A stretch of DNA of 64,000 bases. Origin: Dirofilaria immitis (lineage: Eukaryota > Nematoda > Chromadorea > Rhabditida > Onchocercidae). Shown here in pieces: positions 1 to 10,908 of the stretch. A program made the position numbers and the translations under genes. Position 1 is the first letter of the stretch; each line of letters opens with the position of its first letter. The DNA lies in the NCBI GenBank assembly GCA_024305405.1, contig JAKNDB010000068.1, positions 1,358,501 to 1,422,500 of the forward strand. The letters are read 5' to 3'. The notes under the pieces are model-generated. The model was not told where the DNA came from and searched no databases. It worked only from the letters and a program-made list of their open reading frames with translations.

Positions 1-347
1 AAATTCTTTTATTCTAATTATAAAATGACAACAACAATATGGCATATTATTTCATTTACCATCTATAATTAATTATGAAAAATCAATATTTCGTATATTT
101 CAATATTGTGGCAAAATAGTAATATATTATTTCAGAATTATGTATTTGAGCATAGAATAATTTCTTTTTGTATTACTGAAAATATTAAAAATTAAATATT
201 ACAAAATACATCACGTTTTCTTCACTACGATCATTAATTATATTTGCTTATTTCTAAAATTGATCGAAGTTAATGAAATTAATTTTCTTTTACATGGTTA
301 TGATATTTATATCTTACTGCATTATTAATAAGTCTTGTATATTTAAG

Positions 348-3220
348 GATTGCCGAGGATGGCGTCAAATTATCGAACAACAACGTTTGCCGAATCCTTG
401 TGATCCAGAAAATCGTAATCGAATTAATGCAGATTCGAAATTGCAAATTCGCTCAAATAAAAATATTGGAGGAAATCATAGGTTTGTTTAATAATTTTTT
501 CGGAGCTTTGTTTCTAAATATTTTTAGTTTCTTTTCAATTTTAATTTTTTTAAACTAAAATTTTATTATAATTTCAAACTATTTTTTGATGCAAAATTAG
601 ATAGTAATTTAATTTTTCGCATTTTGAATGATATCTTTTCAATTAAAATTAGTCTGTGATAAAAATGTTACAGTATTGTAATTTCTTATACTGAAATTTG
701 ATTTTTGCTTTTAATTTTCATTTTAATTTTCCAATTATAGTTCATTTTATGAGAGCGCAAATATAACAAGGCATACATCGCAATCCGAAACGACGCAAAC
801 AAAAAAATCCGATTCGGGTACTGAAAATCAAAATTCATCCGTTGATCAATTTTTGATATCCAAGAATTTATCCGAAAACAATCGATTTACTATATTAGAT
901 TCAAACAGAGCTTATGAGGTAGATAATTTTTATTTCACAGAATTAAGGGAATAAAATTTTAAAATTGATATATTTTATTTTAATGGCCATATTTTAAAAT
1001 TTAGCCTAAGTGTATTTATAAATTCTAAAAATGGCTTGTTTATTGAATGAAGAACGTCAATTTTAAATTCATTTTTAAGTTCAATTTTGGATGAATTTAC
1101 TCAAAATATCGAAATAATTTGAAGTCAAAATACTTAAATAATAGTTATGGTAATATTTCTTAGTATCAGCATTTAAGCAAACATTATTCAGTGATGCTTT
1201 GAATGAGTAATATCATTTTATGTTTAACAACTTAAAAATTATGTTTCAAAATAAAATGATTTTTTTAAACAAATCATTCGATCGAAAAAGCAGCCATTAC
1301 TAGAATACTGGGATTAAATTTGATTTTATTTATACAAGTTTTGCAGTTACGAATTTCTAGATTTGATTTCACGCACATAATTCTTGCAATTACGCATCTT
1401 TAAATTTGATTTCATATATATAATCTTGTAATTGCGAATCTTTCATCACTTCTGCATGAAATTTAATTCCTTACTTTAAATGTCAACTTTTCATTTTCTC
1501 CTTGATTACAAATTAAGCAAATAATCAGAATCGAATACCAAGTTTTCATGTCAATAGGCATTAAAAAAAAGTTCATTCATAACGAAAATATTAGTAGATA
1601 TTAGTTAAAATTGAATTAATCATTAATTAATGACTCAAATTTAATTCAAACGTTATTTATCAATATTCATTTTTTCACTCATTTTATTTTTAAGTCCGAT
1701 GAATCAAGCAATCGTGAAATAAAGCATAAATTTCCATTAACTACGGATGAACCATTGTTATCAGTAAGTGGTAAACATCGATGCTCACATTGTAACATGG
1801 AACTTGGCAAGTGTTTCTTTTTTTACATGAAATATTTTTGTTAAATACAATTTAAAATTTCAAACTTTATTTTTGCAAAAAAAATTATTTTCTTCAAACT
1901 TAATATGACTAATATTTGTTTGTTTGTTTGTTTGTTTTTTTTTTGCATAGAAATGCTATAGTTTATCGTATCATTTACTAAATATTTCATTTAATTGCTT
2001 TTTTTTGCTTCTTTTGCCCACAAAAAGCAATTTTTATTTGCTTACAATTAATAATTGCATTTGCAAAAATAATTTGCGACAATTTTTCGTAGCTTAGTTT
2101 TTTTCTAAAAAAAAATATATACTCTTAAAAAGAAAATGTTTCGCGTGATTGTTTTGAAAATTTACATTTCACTCTTTTTTCTTCTTATTGTTTGTCACTG
2201 ATAATTTCTCTTCTGTGTAAAATGCAAACCTTATACACTCTTTTTTTTTTTAGTGTATTGTAAATGTGTTATATGCTTATAAATAATCAACCTGGCAATC
2301 TATTATTTATATGTATGTTTTTCCTGAAAGCTCTGCATGCATTTTTATCAAAAAATTTTTATTGAAATGAAAAAATCAATTGATTTCAATTGGTAAGCGC
2401 TATCACTTATGCTTATTATTCGCTGTAAAGCTTACTCGCTTTTCAATTATTTTTATTTTCACATGATAAAGATTTTTTAATCTTAATTATATGATCATAA
2501 TTGATCACAATATATGTTTGAAAGGAATGACGGTCTTCATACTTCCTACTATCATAATTAAATTGAGGATAAAGATAATATGATAACATTGTTATCGTTA
2601 TTTTACCTACAACAAGCACATATTTTAATGATTATATGATAATTGAACTAAGTTAATCATGATAATGTTTTATTATAACTAGTATATATTTAAATAAGTA
2701 ATTAATTAATTAATTTTTCCCGTAACAAACATAGATTTTTTACGATTACATGATTGAATTAAATTAATCACTATAACACGATAATATATCGTCGTTATAA
2801 TATAAGTTGATAGATAAGCCTGAATAGAATATATATATATATCTAACTACATGGGTAAATATACAATCAAAGTATGCCTTATTAGCTTGCTATTTAATCA
2901 AAATACGTCGTTATTATTTCATAATTATATTTATTATATATATGTAAATGAAAATTTTTTACTATTAATTTTATCAGATCTTATCATATTAATTTTATCC
3001 GATCATATCATTTCTCTTTTTTGCTTTAGGACGCGGTGCTGCAATGATTATCGAATCATTAAATTTGATTTATCATTTAAGTTGCTTCCGATGTTACATT
3101 TGTAAGATGACGTTAGGAAATGGCACTTGTGGTACTGATGTTCGGGTACGTGATTCGAAACTTTATTGTCAAAATTGCTATAACAATGAAGAATCTGATC
3201 TAAAATCTGGTAAAGCTTAG
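348..3220 (+). CDS. LIM-domain protein of the LMO7/LIMCH1 type, 3' end (5' end outside window)
   Basis: Four exons join in frame: 348-481, 741-918, 1695-1806 and 3030-3220, together 205 codons including the stop; the gene starts upstream of the window. The last two exons encode one C-terminal LIM zinc-binding domain with all eight ligands in standard spacing: CSHC, then H-L-S-C, C-Y-I-C after CFRC, and CQNC. The block [12 protein letters not shown], with YHLSCFRC following, is the signature of the LIM domain at the C-terminus of LMO7 and LIMCH1, proteins that link actin and cell junctions. The upstream exons are polar, Ser/Thr/Asn-rich linker. The third intron uses a GC donor (G|GCAAGT at 1807), the only choice that keeps the LIM frame. 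The first visible exon has a TTTAAG acceptor at 347, so the upstream ATG at 273 is probably intronic. An AATAAA lies at 3265-3270. The family call is strong; cellular role is inferred from it. Confidence 0.86.
1317..1445. repeat. Imperfect tandem repeat inside LIM gene intron
   Basis: Three degenerate copies of a unit of about 43 bp, each with a TTTGATTT core followed by a CTTGCAATTACG-like segment, start near 1317, 1361 and 1403 in the intron between the second and third visible exons. No coding or splice function is apparent. Confidence 0.6.
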
Positions 3221-3270
3221 AAAAAGTTTTAGAACGATATACATATATATATATATATATATTAAATAAA

Positions 3271-4459
3271 ATTTTTATCATTCTAACATCATTTTGATAA
3301 TATATATGACGAATAATTTTAAATATGATATTGTTTTAATATTGTTATTTTGCTCATATAAAATATATTTTTCTTGATATTATATTATTAGTAAATTTAT
3401 CCTTTTTTGTAATTATACGTATTTAATCGGAAATTGTTTATTTTTTATATGTTCTTTACTTTTACAACAAAAATTTTATTTATTATTTATACTTATTGTT
3501 GTTTGAATTGTAAAATGAAAATTTTGAAAGTGATGTATATTTAAAAAAAGTCAAATTTCTATAGAAGTAAATTGTCATGCTTATTATCACACCAGCTTTC
3601 AACTTATATTCCTTTATAGCTGAATAATTATTTTCCTTTTCACTAATGCTAAAATAATAAAAATATGTTTTGAAATATTGAAATAGTTTTTTCTTTTCTT
3701 TTTTCTACATTGAAATTATTTGTTTCAAACATGCTTTCATTCATTTATATACTTTTTCCTTTCACTTTTTTATTTTTAATTTTACTGTTTTTTTTGAAAT
3801 TTTGCAGTTTCATAATTTCATTATTGTATTTAAAAAAAAAAAAAAACAATATTTCAAATTTATTCGATTAATTAATTTTTTTCCATCTTTTTATTTTTTT
3901 CGATACTTACAATAGCATTGGTGTTTTTTAATTTGTTTTTTAAGTATTAAAATTAAATTTAGTATTTTTTGATAAAGTTTTAATCACTATCTTCTTTTCC
4001 TTAAAATTTGTTATTTCTTTTTATGAATGCAATTATTGAAATGTTTCATTAGTTATTCGTGTTACACGTGAAAACTACACGACTTGCGTCATAATGAAAT
4101 ACTTTATTTATTTCATGCTTTTTTATACAGAAATTATTTTGAATGCAACAAAGTTTCAAGCTGGATGATATTATTTGCGTTTCAAAAAAAAGTGATGAAA
4201 TAACTAAATTAAGATAAGCTGGTATAATAAACAAAAAAGTTTCAAGAATCCAAGAAAAATAAACCTAATTCATATTTATCAGTTAGCAACTCCTTTCAAT
4301 GAAATATTTTGAAAGTTTCTGAAAAACAAGAAAAATTCCATTTATGTCTGGTAAATAACAGCATATCGTATTAATTTCTGATTTCCTTATTTTAAATTTT
4401 CATGCGCCTTCTAAAACAATTGTACAATGATTTCAACTCAGCATTGAAACTTATATGAT
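3271..4459. other. Intergenic AT-rich DNA between LIM gene and palindrome
   Basis: After the probable poly(A) signal of the LIM gene I see only AT-rich sequence with poly-T and poly-A runs and no coding-like frame. The only structured item is a 37-bp stretch at 4408-4444 that also occurs at 4638-4674, just inside the palindrome. Confidence 0.6.
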
Positions 4460-4674
4460 TTATGCTTATCCAGTTGGACACGCTAAATGAATTTTTACCG
4501 GGTACATTGATTTTGATAGGTTACCACCTATGCATTCTTTCCAAATTGTTGCATTCATTGATAGTCTTGTCGCACAAATGGCATTTCAACAGTTTCTCGC
4601 TTCTATGTATTCGAAAATGTCTTTTCAAATCGTTGTGCTTCTAAAACAATTGTACAATGATTTCAACTCAGCAT
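4408..4674 (+). repeat. 37-bp direct repeat pair spanning the left palindrome border
   Basis: Positions 4408-4444 and 4638-4674 are identical, running from CTTCTAAAACAATTG to TCAACTCAGCAT. The first copy lies outside the left arm end at 4460 and the second is 180 bp inside it. The matching point at the right arm end does not carry the extra copy. This looks like a short template-switch duplication made when the left arm was joined to its present flank. Confidence 0.8.
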
Positions 4675-5969
4675 CAGCTTTTCTATCTCGGCATTAATTC
4701 TTCGTCAATATATCCAGATATGTCTCTTGCGTATGTTACTTTAGCGAGTAAAATTTCCATATAATTCGACTTATCCATTGAAAATAGACTTAATATTGTC
4801 ACAGAAATACACTTTGAAGGAAAAAGAAATTGCTTAATTAGCATTCAATCGAAATAAATCACTATCATATTAATAATTGATAATAAATAGTAGCATTAAG
4901 TAATTGGATCTCATACATTATTTCAATTACACGACGAATGAAACAAATCAGAGTATAATTGAAAAAGTTGAAAATATCAATAATTGTATCATAATTCTTT
5001 TTTCAGTAATTTCGTTGATAATTTTTAAAAATTCCAAGTTGTTTTAAATTGAATAAATGAAATTTAACATTTCTACAAATACATACAATCCAGATTATTA
5101 ATAAGTTCAATTAATGCATATGTTTCAAATTAATCAATTACAATATTTCAAGGTAGAAAACTATCGATCAATTCATAGATCATAAAATAAGCTATCAATT
5201 GCAATCATGAGAAAAGTTAGCTAACAAACTGAGAATGAAATAATTTATGGAAATGATTTTTTCTCATCAATAACTAAACATCAACAATTAACGAATTAAA
5301 ATAGAATTTTTGCAATAAGTAGATTTTATAGTAATTTAGTGAAAATTATAAAAACTTTACAAACTTATTTAGCAGATGAAATAGTAATCACGGAATTAAA
5401 ATTAATAATTGAGTTGCTAATAAAATTATCATGTCACGAGTTATGATTCTCATTATATGATAAGAAAAATTAGGTAAACAACAATAAAATTTTTTTATTT
5501 GAAAAAACAAGTGAATAATATGCATTTGCTGTATGGTAAATTGTCCAATGATATTATAAATATAAGTATTACGAATGACAATAAGCATATTATTGAAAAT
5601 ATAAATGATTATTATTTCGAAAAAAACTTCAATAAATTTTATAAAAAAAAAAGAAAAATGATAAGAATTGAGCAATAATAATTAATCATCAATTTTTATT
5701 TTCTCGACATCAAGTATTTGATGTCATTTATACTAAATTAATTAATGGAATTAATGCAAAAGATAATAATAAATGAATAATTATACACTAAATATTACTC
5801 GTAATTCATTCTGTTCTACTCTCGACATTTTAAATTAAATTGATAATATGAAAATAGGTAATAAAATGATCAGAATTATTTTTGGCAACTTCATAAGCAT
5901 TTATATCAATCTTGTGAGAAATTCACATCTACGGAGTGGGAGACGAACTATACATAATCATTTTATACT

Positions 5970-6299
5970 TCAATCGTGCTGTGAATATTTACCGCAGAAA
6001 GACTTATTCTCAATTACATATTTCGCTTTAAAAATGCTACTCAATACCCTCACTCCTGAAAATATTCTAATTATATTACTAAAAAATGAAAAATATTCCT
6101 CGAATGATAATTTATTTGATATAATCAAATCAAATAGATAAAGTACCAATCTATTTCCTTCGTTCGCATAATTTTTGTGCGATCTGAAATTGATATTTCT
6201 GGATATACGATCAAATAAGCATACTGCTAAATCATATAATGTGATATGCATACTAAATATTAATTCACAGAAAATCATTTCTTTTTCTAGTTCCTTCAT
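5970..6299 (-). CDS. Small open frame in left palindrome arm, unknown product
   Basis: A 109-codon frame starting MKELEKEM and ending GKYSQHD is uninterrupted here. Its mirror copy in the right arm (13387-13730) is identical except that one T fewer in a T-run near 13604 breaks the frame after about 75 codons. Two older copies near the palindrome centre (from 9514 on plus, and around 10090 on minus) stop or shift early. No domain, signal peptide or membrane segment is obvious, and base composition is not clearly coding. It may be an exon of a lost gene or chance. I do not assign a function. Confidence 0.2.
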   Translation of the reverse strand: MKELEKEMIFCELIFSMHITLYDLAVCLFDRISRNINFRSHKNYANEGNRLVLYLFDLIISNKLSFEEYFSFFSNIIRIFSGVRVLSSIFKAKYVIENKSFCGKYSQHD

Positions 6300-6468
6300 A
6301 TGCTCTAAAATTATACTTTGTTATTTCGAAATTTCTTTCAAAAATTTTAAATTTTTTCTAAAATTCAAAATTTAATAAATTCGTAAGAAGAATGATATTG
6401 ATTAATCCCTAATTATTCAAAATTTTCGTGATTGTCGGAGAGCTCCCTTTATTCGTTTTTGAAGCCAC

Positions 6469-6545
6469 TTAAACCACTTAAATTATGAAATGAATCATTT
6501 CAAATAGTTTCAGATAACCGAAAACTATTCATCAATACAAACAAG
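6469..6545 (+). pseudogene. Inverted fragment of zinc-finger gene intron/exon junction
   Basis: This stretch repeats, in the opposite orientation to the left zinc-finger gene, the end of its intron and the first 11 codons of its exon: a GTTTCAG acceptor followed by codons for ITENYSSIQT. It then breaks off. The right arm has the mirror copy at about 13142-13217 on minus. In both arms the fragment is bracketed by two copies of a sequence containing GAATAATTAGGGATTAATC, indicating insertion of a small inverted piece into an older unit before the arms were homogenised. Confidence 0.6.
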
Positions 6546-7134
6546 ATTAATCCCTAATTATTCAAAATTTTCACGACAATCATAAAATTTCTCTGTGACT
6601 TTTTGAAGCTTGCAACAAAAATCAGCATCCGGGATAACATGATGGATTTCTGCAAATGAGAAAGAAATCAATGAGACGTGACGTCTTTCATATTTGTTGA
6701 AATCCATGCTAATCTATGGAATATTTCAAAGACTAAACTTTGTAGGTATTGTTTGATATAAGTATTGTTGATCTCAAAATTTTTTTCTGATGATTGGACC
6801 AATCGATATGTTGTAAGCAACCAGGGATAATTTATGTAAAAGGAGATTCTTGAATTATCGTTGATTATACATATACCAATTCGTTTCATGTTTATTTGCC
6901 AATAAAAAACGACGAAAAATTCGAGTGATACAAAATATACAGATATCTTATGAACAATGTGAAAGCTATTATAACTGAAGTAAATTTCACAAAATAAATG
7001 GAATACTGTTGACTGCAATGAATCCAGTATGAAACTCAATCCAATTGAAAATGAACGATTTTCGGTTCAATTTTTAATAATTATTGTTAGCAATCAATCA
7101 CGTAATAATCAAGAAAACATAAAAGGCAAAATGC

Positions 7135-8715
7135 TCATAGTCTTGAGTATGAAATTATTTTCTCTGTTAATATGGATGTGCTGACAATGTCATCCGTAGA
7201 CATGGTTGTCATGTAATGAGGTATTTTAACTAAATCTTTGTGTTTCCTTTCATGTCCCAGCAAATTAATTCCACCGAATTTTGCGTTATGATCATTGAGC
7301 TTGCATGGTTTATGCATATTCAGATTTCCAATTTGCACGAATTTTTTATCGCATAAATCGTATGTGAGCAATGCCTCACTTGCATGTGTTAGATTGTGCT
7401 TCTTCAGGTTGGCACGCTCACCGAATTTTTACCGCATACATTGCATTCAAACGGTCTCTCGCCTGTATGTGTTCGATTATGATTTTTCAGATCGCAGTGC
7501 CGATGAAATCTTTTATCGCAGACATGGCATTTGAACGGTCTCTCGCCTGTATGTGTTTTATTATGGTTGTTCAAATCGCTGCGCTGAATGAATCTTTTAC
7601 CGCATACTTTGCATTCGAATGGCCTCTCGCCCGTATGTTTGCGATTATGCCTTTTCAGATTGCCTTTCTGAATGAATATTTTATCGCATACATTGCATTT
7701 GAATGCTCCCCGCCTCTATGTATTAGATTATGGCTTTTCAGGTTGCTGCTCCGATCGAATCTTTTATGGCATATATTGCATTCGAACGGTCGCTCGCCCG
7801 TATGTTTGCGATTATGTGTTTTCAGATCGCTGCTATGAATGAATCTTTTATCGCAAACATGGCATTTGAATGGTCTCTCGCCTGTATGTATTCGATTATG
7901 TTCATTCAGATGGTAGCGCTGACTGAATCCTTTACCGCACGTCTCGCACTCGAAAAGTTTTTTGTTTGTATTTGTCCGATTATATTGATTTAAATCCAAT
8001 TGATCAGTTATTCCTGTCTGTATTGATGAATCGTTTTCGGTTATCTGAAATTATTTGAAATGATTCATTTCATAATTTTAATGGTTTGATGATTATTTAT
8101 CCTAAAATTTTTGAGCAGTCCAACATGCAAAGAGATTCCATTGATATTACCGCATATGCTGTTGAACCTTTGAAGAATGATACTCGATAATCATTCTATA
8201 CTAGTTACTTCTTAAAAGTTTTCGAAGAATTAGAACGTATTTTGAAATGAATGTCAGTTTTGCTGTTCTATTGTGATTGATCCAAAATAGAATATTGTGT
8301 GGAAGAAAAAAATTTGATTTTGATGTAATTCTGGAACCTAAACTATTTTTTATCCTGATTTAAATCAAAATATGAAATAATATGATATGGAATGACACAA
8401 AAAAATGACGAACTGATATTTGTGAACTGATTTAGAGATTAAACTATCTTCTGTGATATAAGTTTATATTATGCTATAGAGAGTTTAAATAAAATATTGA
8501 CTACGTCGAAAGTGACGAGAAAAACTGATAAGAGTAAAAGCAAACGCGGAGATTTATGAATATTTAATTTTCATAATCAATAATTTGTTCACTTACTTGT
8601 GTGATGCACAGTGGCAATGATGCTATTAGGAAGTAATAAGGAAGCAACATATAGATTAGCAAACGATTTCCACAACAAATAGCAATGGGTGAAGTAAAAA
8701 TTCTGCCGTGTAATT
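7135..8715 (-). CDS. C2H2 zinc-finger gene with signal-peptide-like first exon (left copy; frame broken twice)
   Basis: Probable exon 1 (8715-8597) follows a TTTTTCAG acceptor; its ATG at 8650 opens [18 protein letters not shown], a hydrophobic leader, ending at a CAA|GTAAGT donor in phase 0. The main exon begins after a TTTCAG acceptor at 8044, also phase 0, and encodes a short polar linker, then seven classical C2H2 fingers (CxxC-12-HxxxH) joined by HTGERPF linkers, then a degenerate finger (YDLCDKKF) and a C-terminal tail ending at 7135. The frame is broken near 7706 (TGEKP linker region after finger 3) and near 7427 (after GGTAAAA). The second break is shared with the right copy. The family binds nucleic acid; a secretory leader on it is unexpected. 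Exon 1 linkage is inferred from phase and spacing. Confidence 0.62.
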
Positions 8716-8820
8716 CTGAAAAATATTTTAGAAAAATATTTCAAAAAATATACAAATTAACGGAGAGTGAGTCGCAATAAGCAATAAACGCTGTACTGAT
8801 TTTGGGTGTTATTTGGAGAC

Positions 8821-10803
8821 TCATTTTAAATATTTCTATGAATAAGCGATCATTTGTGATGAAATAAATTACACTGCTCTTAATCTTTTGCATAATCACG
8901 TGTGATTTTTTCAGTCTATATGTGGCGATAAAAGTGATTCACAGTGAAAGAAAGCGAAATTGAATAGCTTGGTAATCTTTAATGCTCTCTATCTTTTCAT
9001 GGTATTGTCGAAATTCATAGGTTTATGTAAATTTATGCAATTAAAAGTCATGATTATCTCTATGATTTCAATGCAACGGTTCATTCAACTCTTTTTTGAA
9101 ACGTAATATTCAAATTATCCAGAAATTCTAATATTAACTGTTGGTGATGAATTATTTATTAACAGAGATTTTGATTAATTCTATTCTAGGTTTCACAAAA
9201 AAATAAAGTTGAATGATAATACTGCTAACAACGACAATTGGACTCGGTAACTTAACAAATTACATTCGATGGATATAACAGATCATTGAAAGAAACCGTC
9301 AAGTCTCATTGATTTTTCATTTTGCAGAAATCCTTTCATGACAATTTTGTCACAAGCTGCAAAAAGCCATAGAGAATGTTTTATGATTATCACGAAGACT
9401 TTGAATATTTAGCGATTAGTCAATATCTCATTACGAATTTATTAAATTTTGAATTTTAGAAAAATTTAAAATTTTTGAAAGAAATTTCAAAAATAAAGTA
9501 TAATTTTCAAAGAAATGAAGGAATTAAAAAAAGAAATGGTTTTCAGTGAATTTAGTATGCATATCTAGTTATATGATCTTTTTCTGTATTCGGTGTTATT
9601 AGAATTCGCATTATTCAAATTTTTAACAAATTGTTCAATTTCTAAATTATCGAGAAATGATTTTGTGAAAATCAGAATGATATTGACTAATCCCTATACA
9701 ATGACTATGAATTTCGTGAATTTTTCCTATGAATTTCGATAAACCTATGAATTTCGATAATACCATGAAAAGATAGAGAGCATTAAAGATTACCAAGCTA
9801 TTCAATTTCGCTTTTTCTTTATACTATGAATCACTTTTTATCGCCATATATAGACTGAAAAAAATCATACGTGATTATGCAGAAAGATTAAGAACAGCTT
9901 AATTTATTTCATCAAAAATGATCGCTTATTCATAGAAATATTTTCTCGATGATTTAGAAACTGAACAATTTATTAAAGATTTGAATAATGCGAATTCTAA
10001 TAACATCGAATGACGGAAAAAGGTCATATAGTGCGATATGCATGTTAAATATTAATTCATTGAAAATCGTTTCTTTTTTAATTTCTTCATTTCCTCTAAA
10101 ATTATCCTTTGTTTTTTTCTTTCAAAATTTCAAATTTTTTCCTAAATTCAAAATTTAATAATTTGTAATTAGGATGATATTGAGTAATCGTCGAATTATT
10201 CAAAATTTTTGTGATTGCCGGAGAGCTCTCTTTATTCGTTTTTGAAGATTATGACAAAATTTTCATGAAAGCATTTCTGCAAAATAAGAAAGCATTTGAG
10301 ACCTGAAGCTTTCTATCAACGATTCTGTTTCACCATCGAATGTAATTTGTTAAGTTACCTGAGTCCAGTTGTCCCTGTTAACAATATTATCATTCAACTT
10401 TATTTATTCTTGTGAAACATAAAATAGAATTAATCAAAATTTCTGTTAATGAATAATTCAGCACTAATAGCTAGGCTAGTTGTTAACATTAATAATTGTA
10501 GATAATTTCAATATTACGCTTCACAAAAAAAGTTGAATAATCCGTTGCATTGAAGTCATAGAGAAAATCATGAATTTTATTTGCATAATTTTACATAAAC
10601 TTATGATTTTCGATAATATCATGAAAAGATATAGAGTATTAAAGATTACCAAGCTATCAATTTCGCTTTTTCTTTTACTATGAATCACTTTTTATCGCCA
10701 TATATAGACTGAAAGAATCATACGTGATTATGCAGAAAGATTAAGAACAGCTTAATTTATTTCATCAAAAATGATCGCTTATTTATAGAAATATTTAAAA
10801 TGA
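8821..10803. repeat. Three copies of a ~185-bp unit at palindrome centre
   Basis: A unit running from CATGAAAAGATA through TTACCAAGCTA, TCACTTTTTATCGCCATAT and AAAATGATCGCTTATT occurs at about 8821-9010 (minus), 9762-9945 (plus) and 10618-10803 (plus). The first and third are palindrome partners. The second sits alone in the central loop. A further inverted pair, about 9300-9664 (plus) and 9945-10320 (minus), flanks that loop and resembles the unit at 13010-13430. I see no coding frame in it. Confidence 0.75.
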
Positions 10804-10908
10804 GTCTCCAAATAACACTCAAAATCAGTACAGCATTTATTGCCTACTGCTATTCACTCTCCACCGATTTATATATTTTTTGAAATATTTCTCTAAAATA
10901 TTTTTCAG

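Noticed and set aside
273..347. ATG at 273 as the start of the LIM gene
   Set aside because: A TTTAAG acceptor at 347 precedes the polar coding segment, and the stretch before it is AT-rich and hydrophobic like intron sequence. The family normally has a long N-terminal part upstream.
7295..7993. Long plus-strand open frames opposite the left zinc-finger exon, and minus-strand frames at 11610-12392
   Set aside because: They are antisense shadows of the periodic zinc-finger coding sequence and show its 28-codon periodicity.
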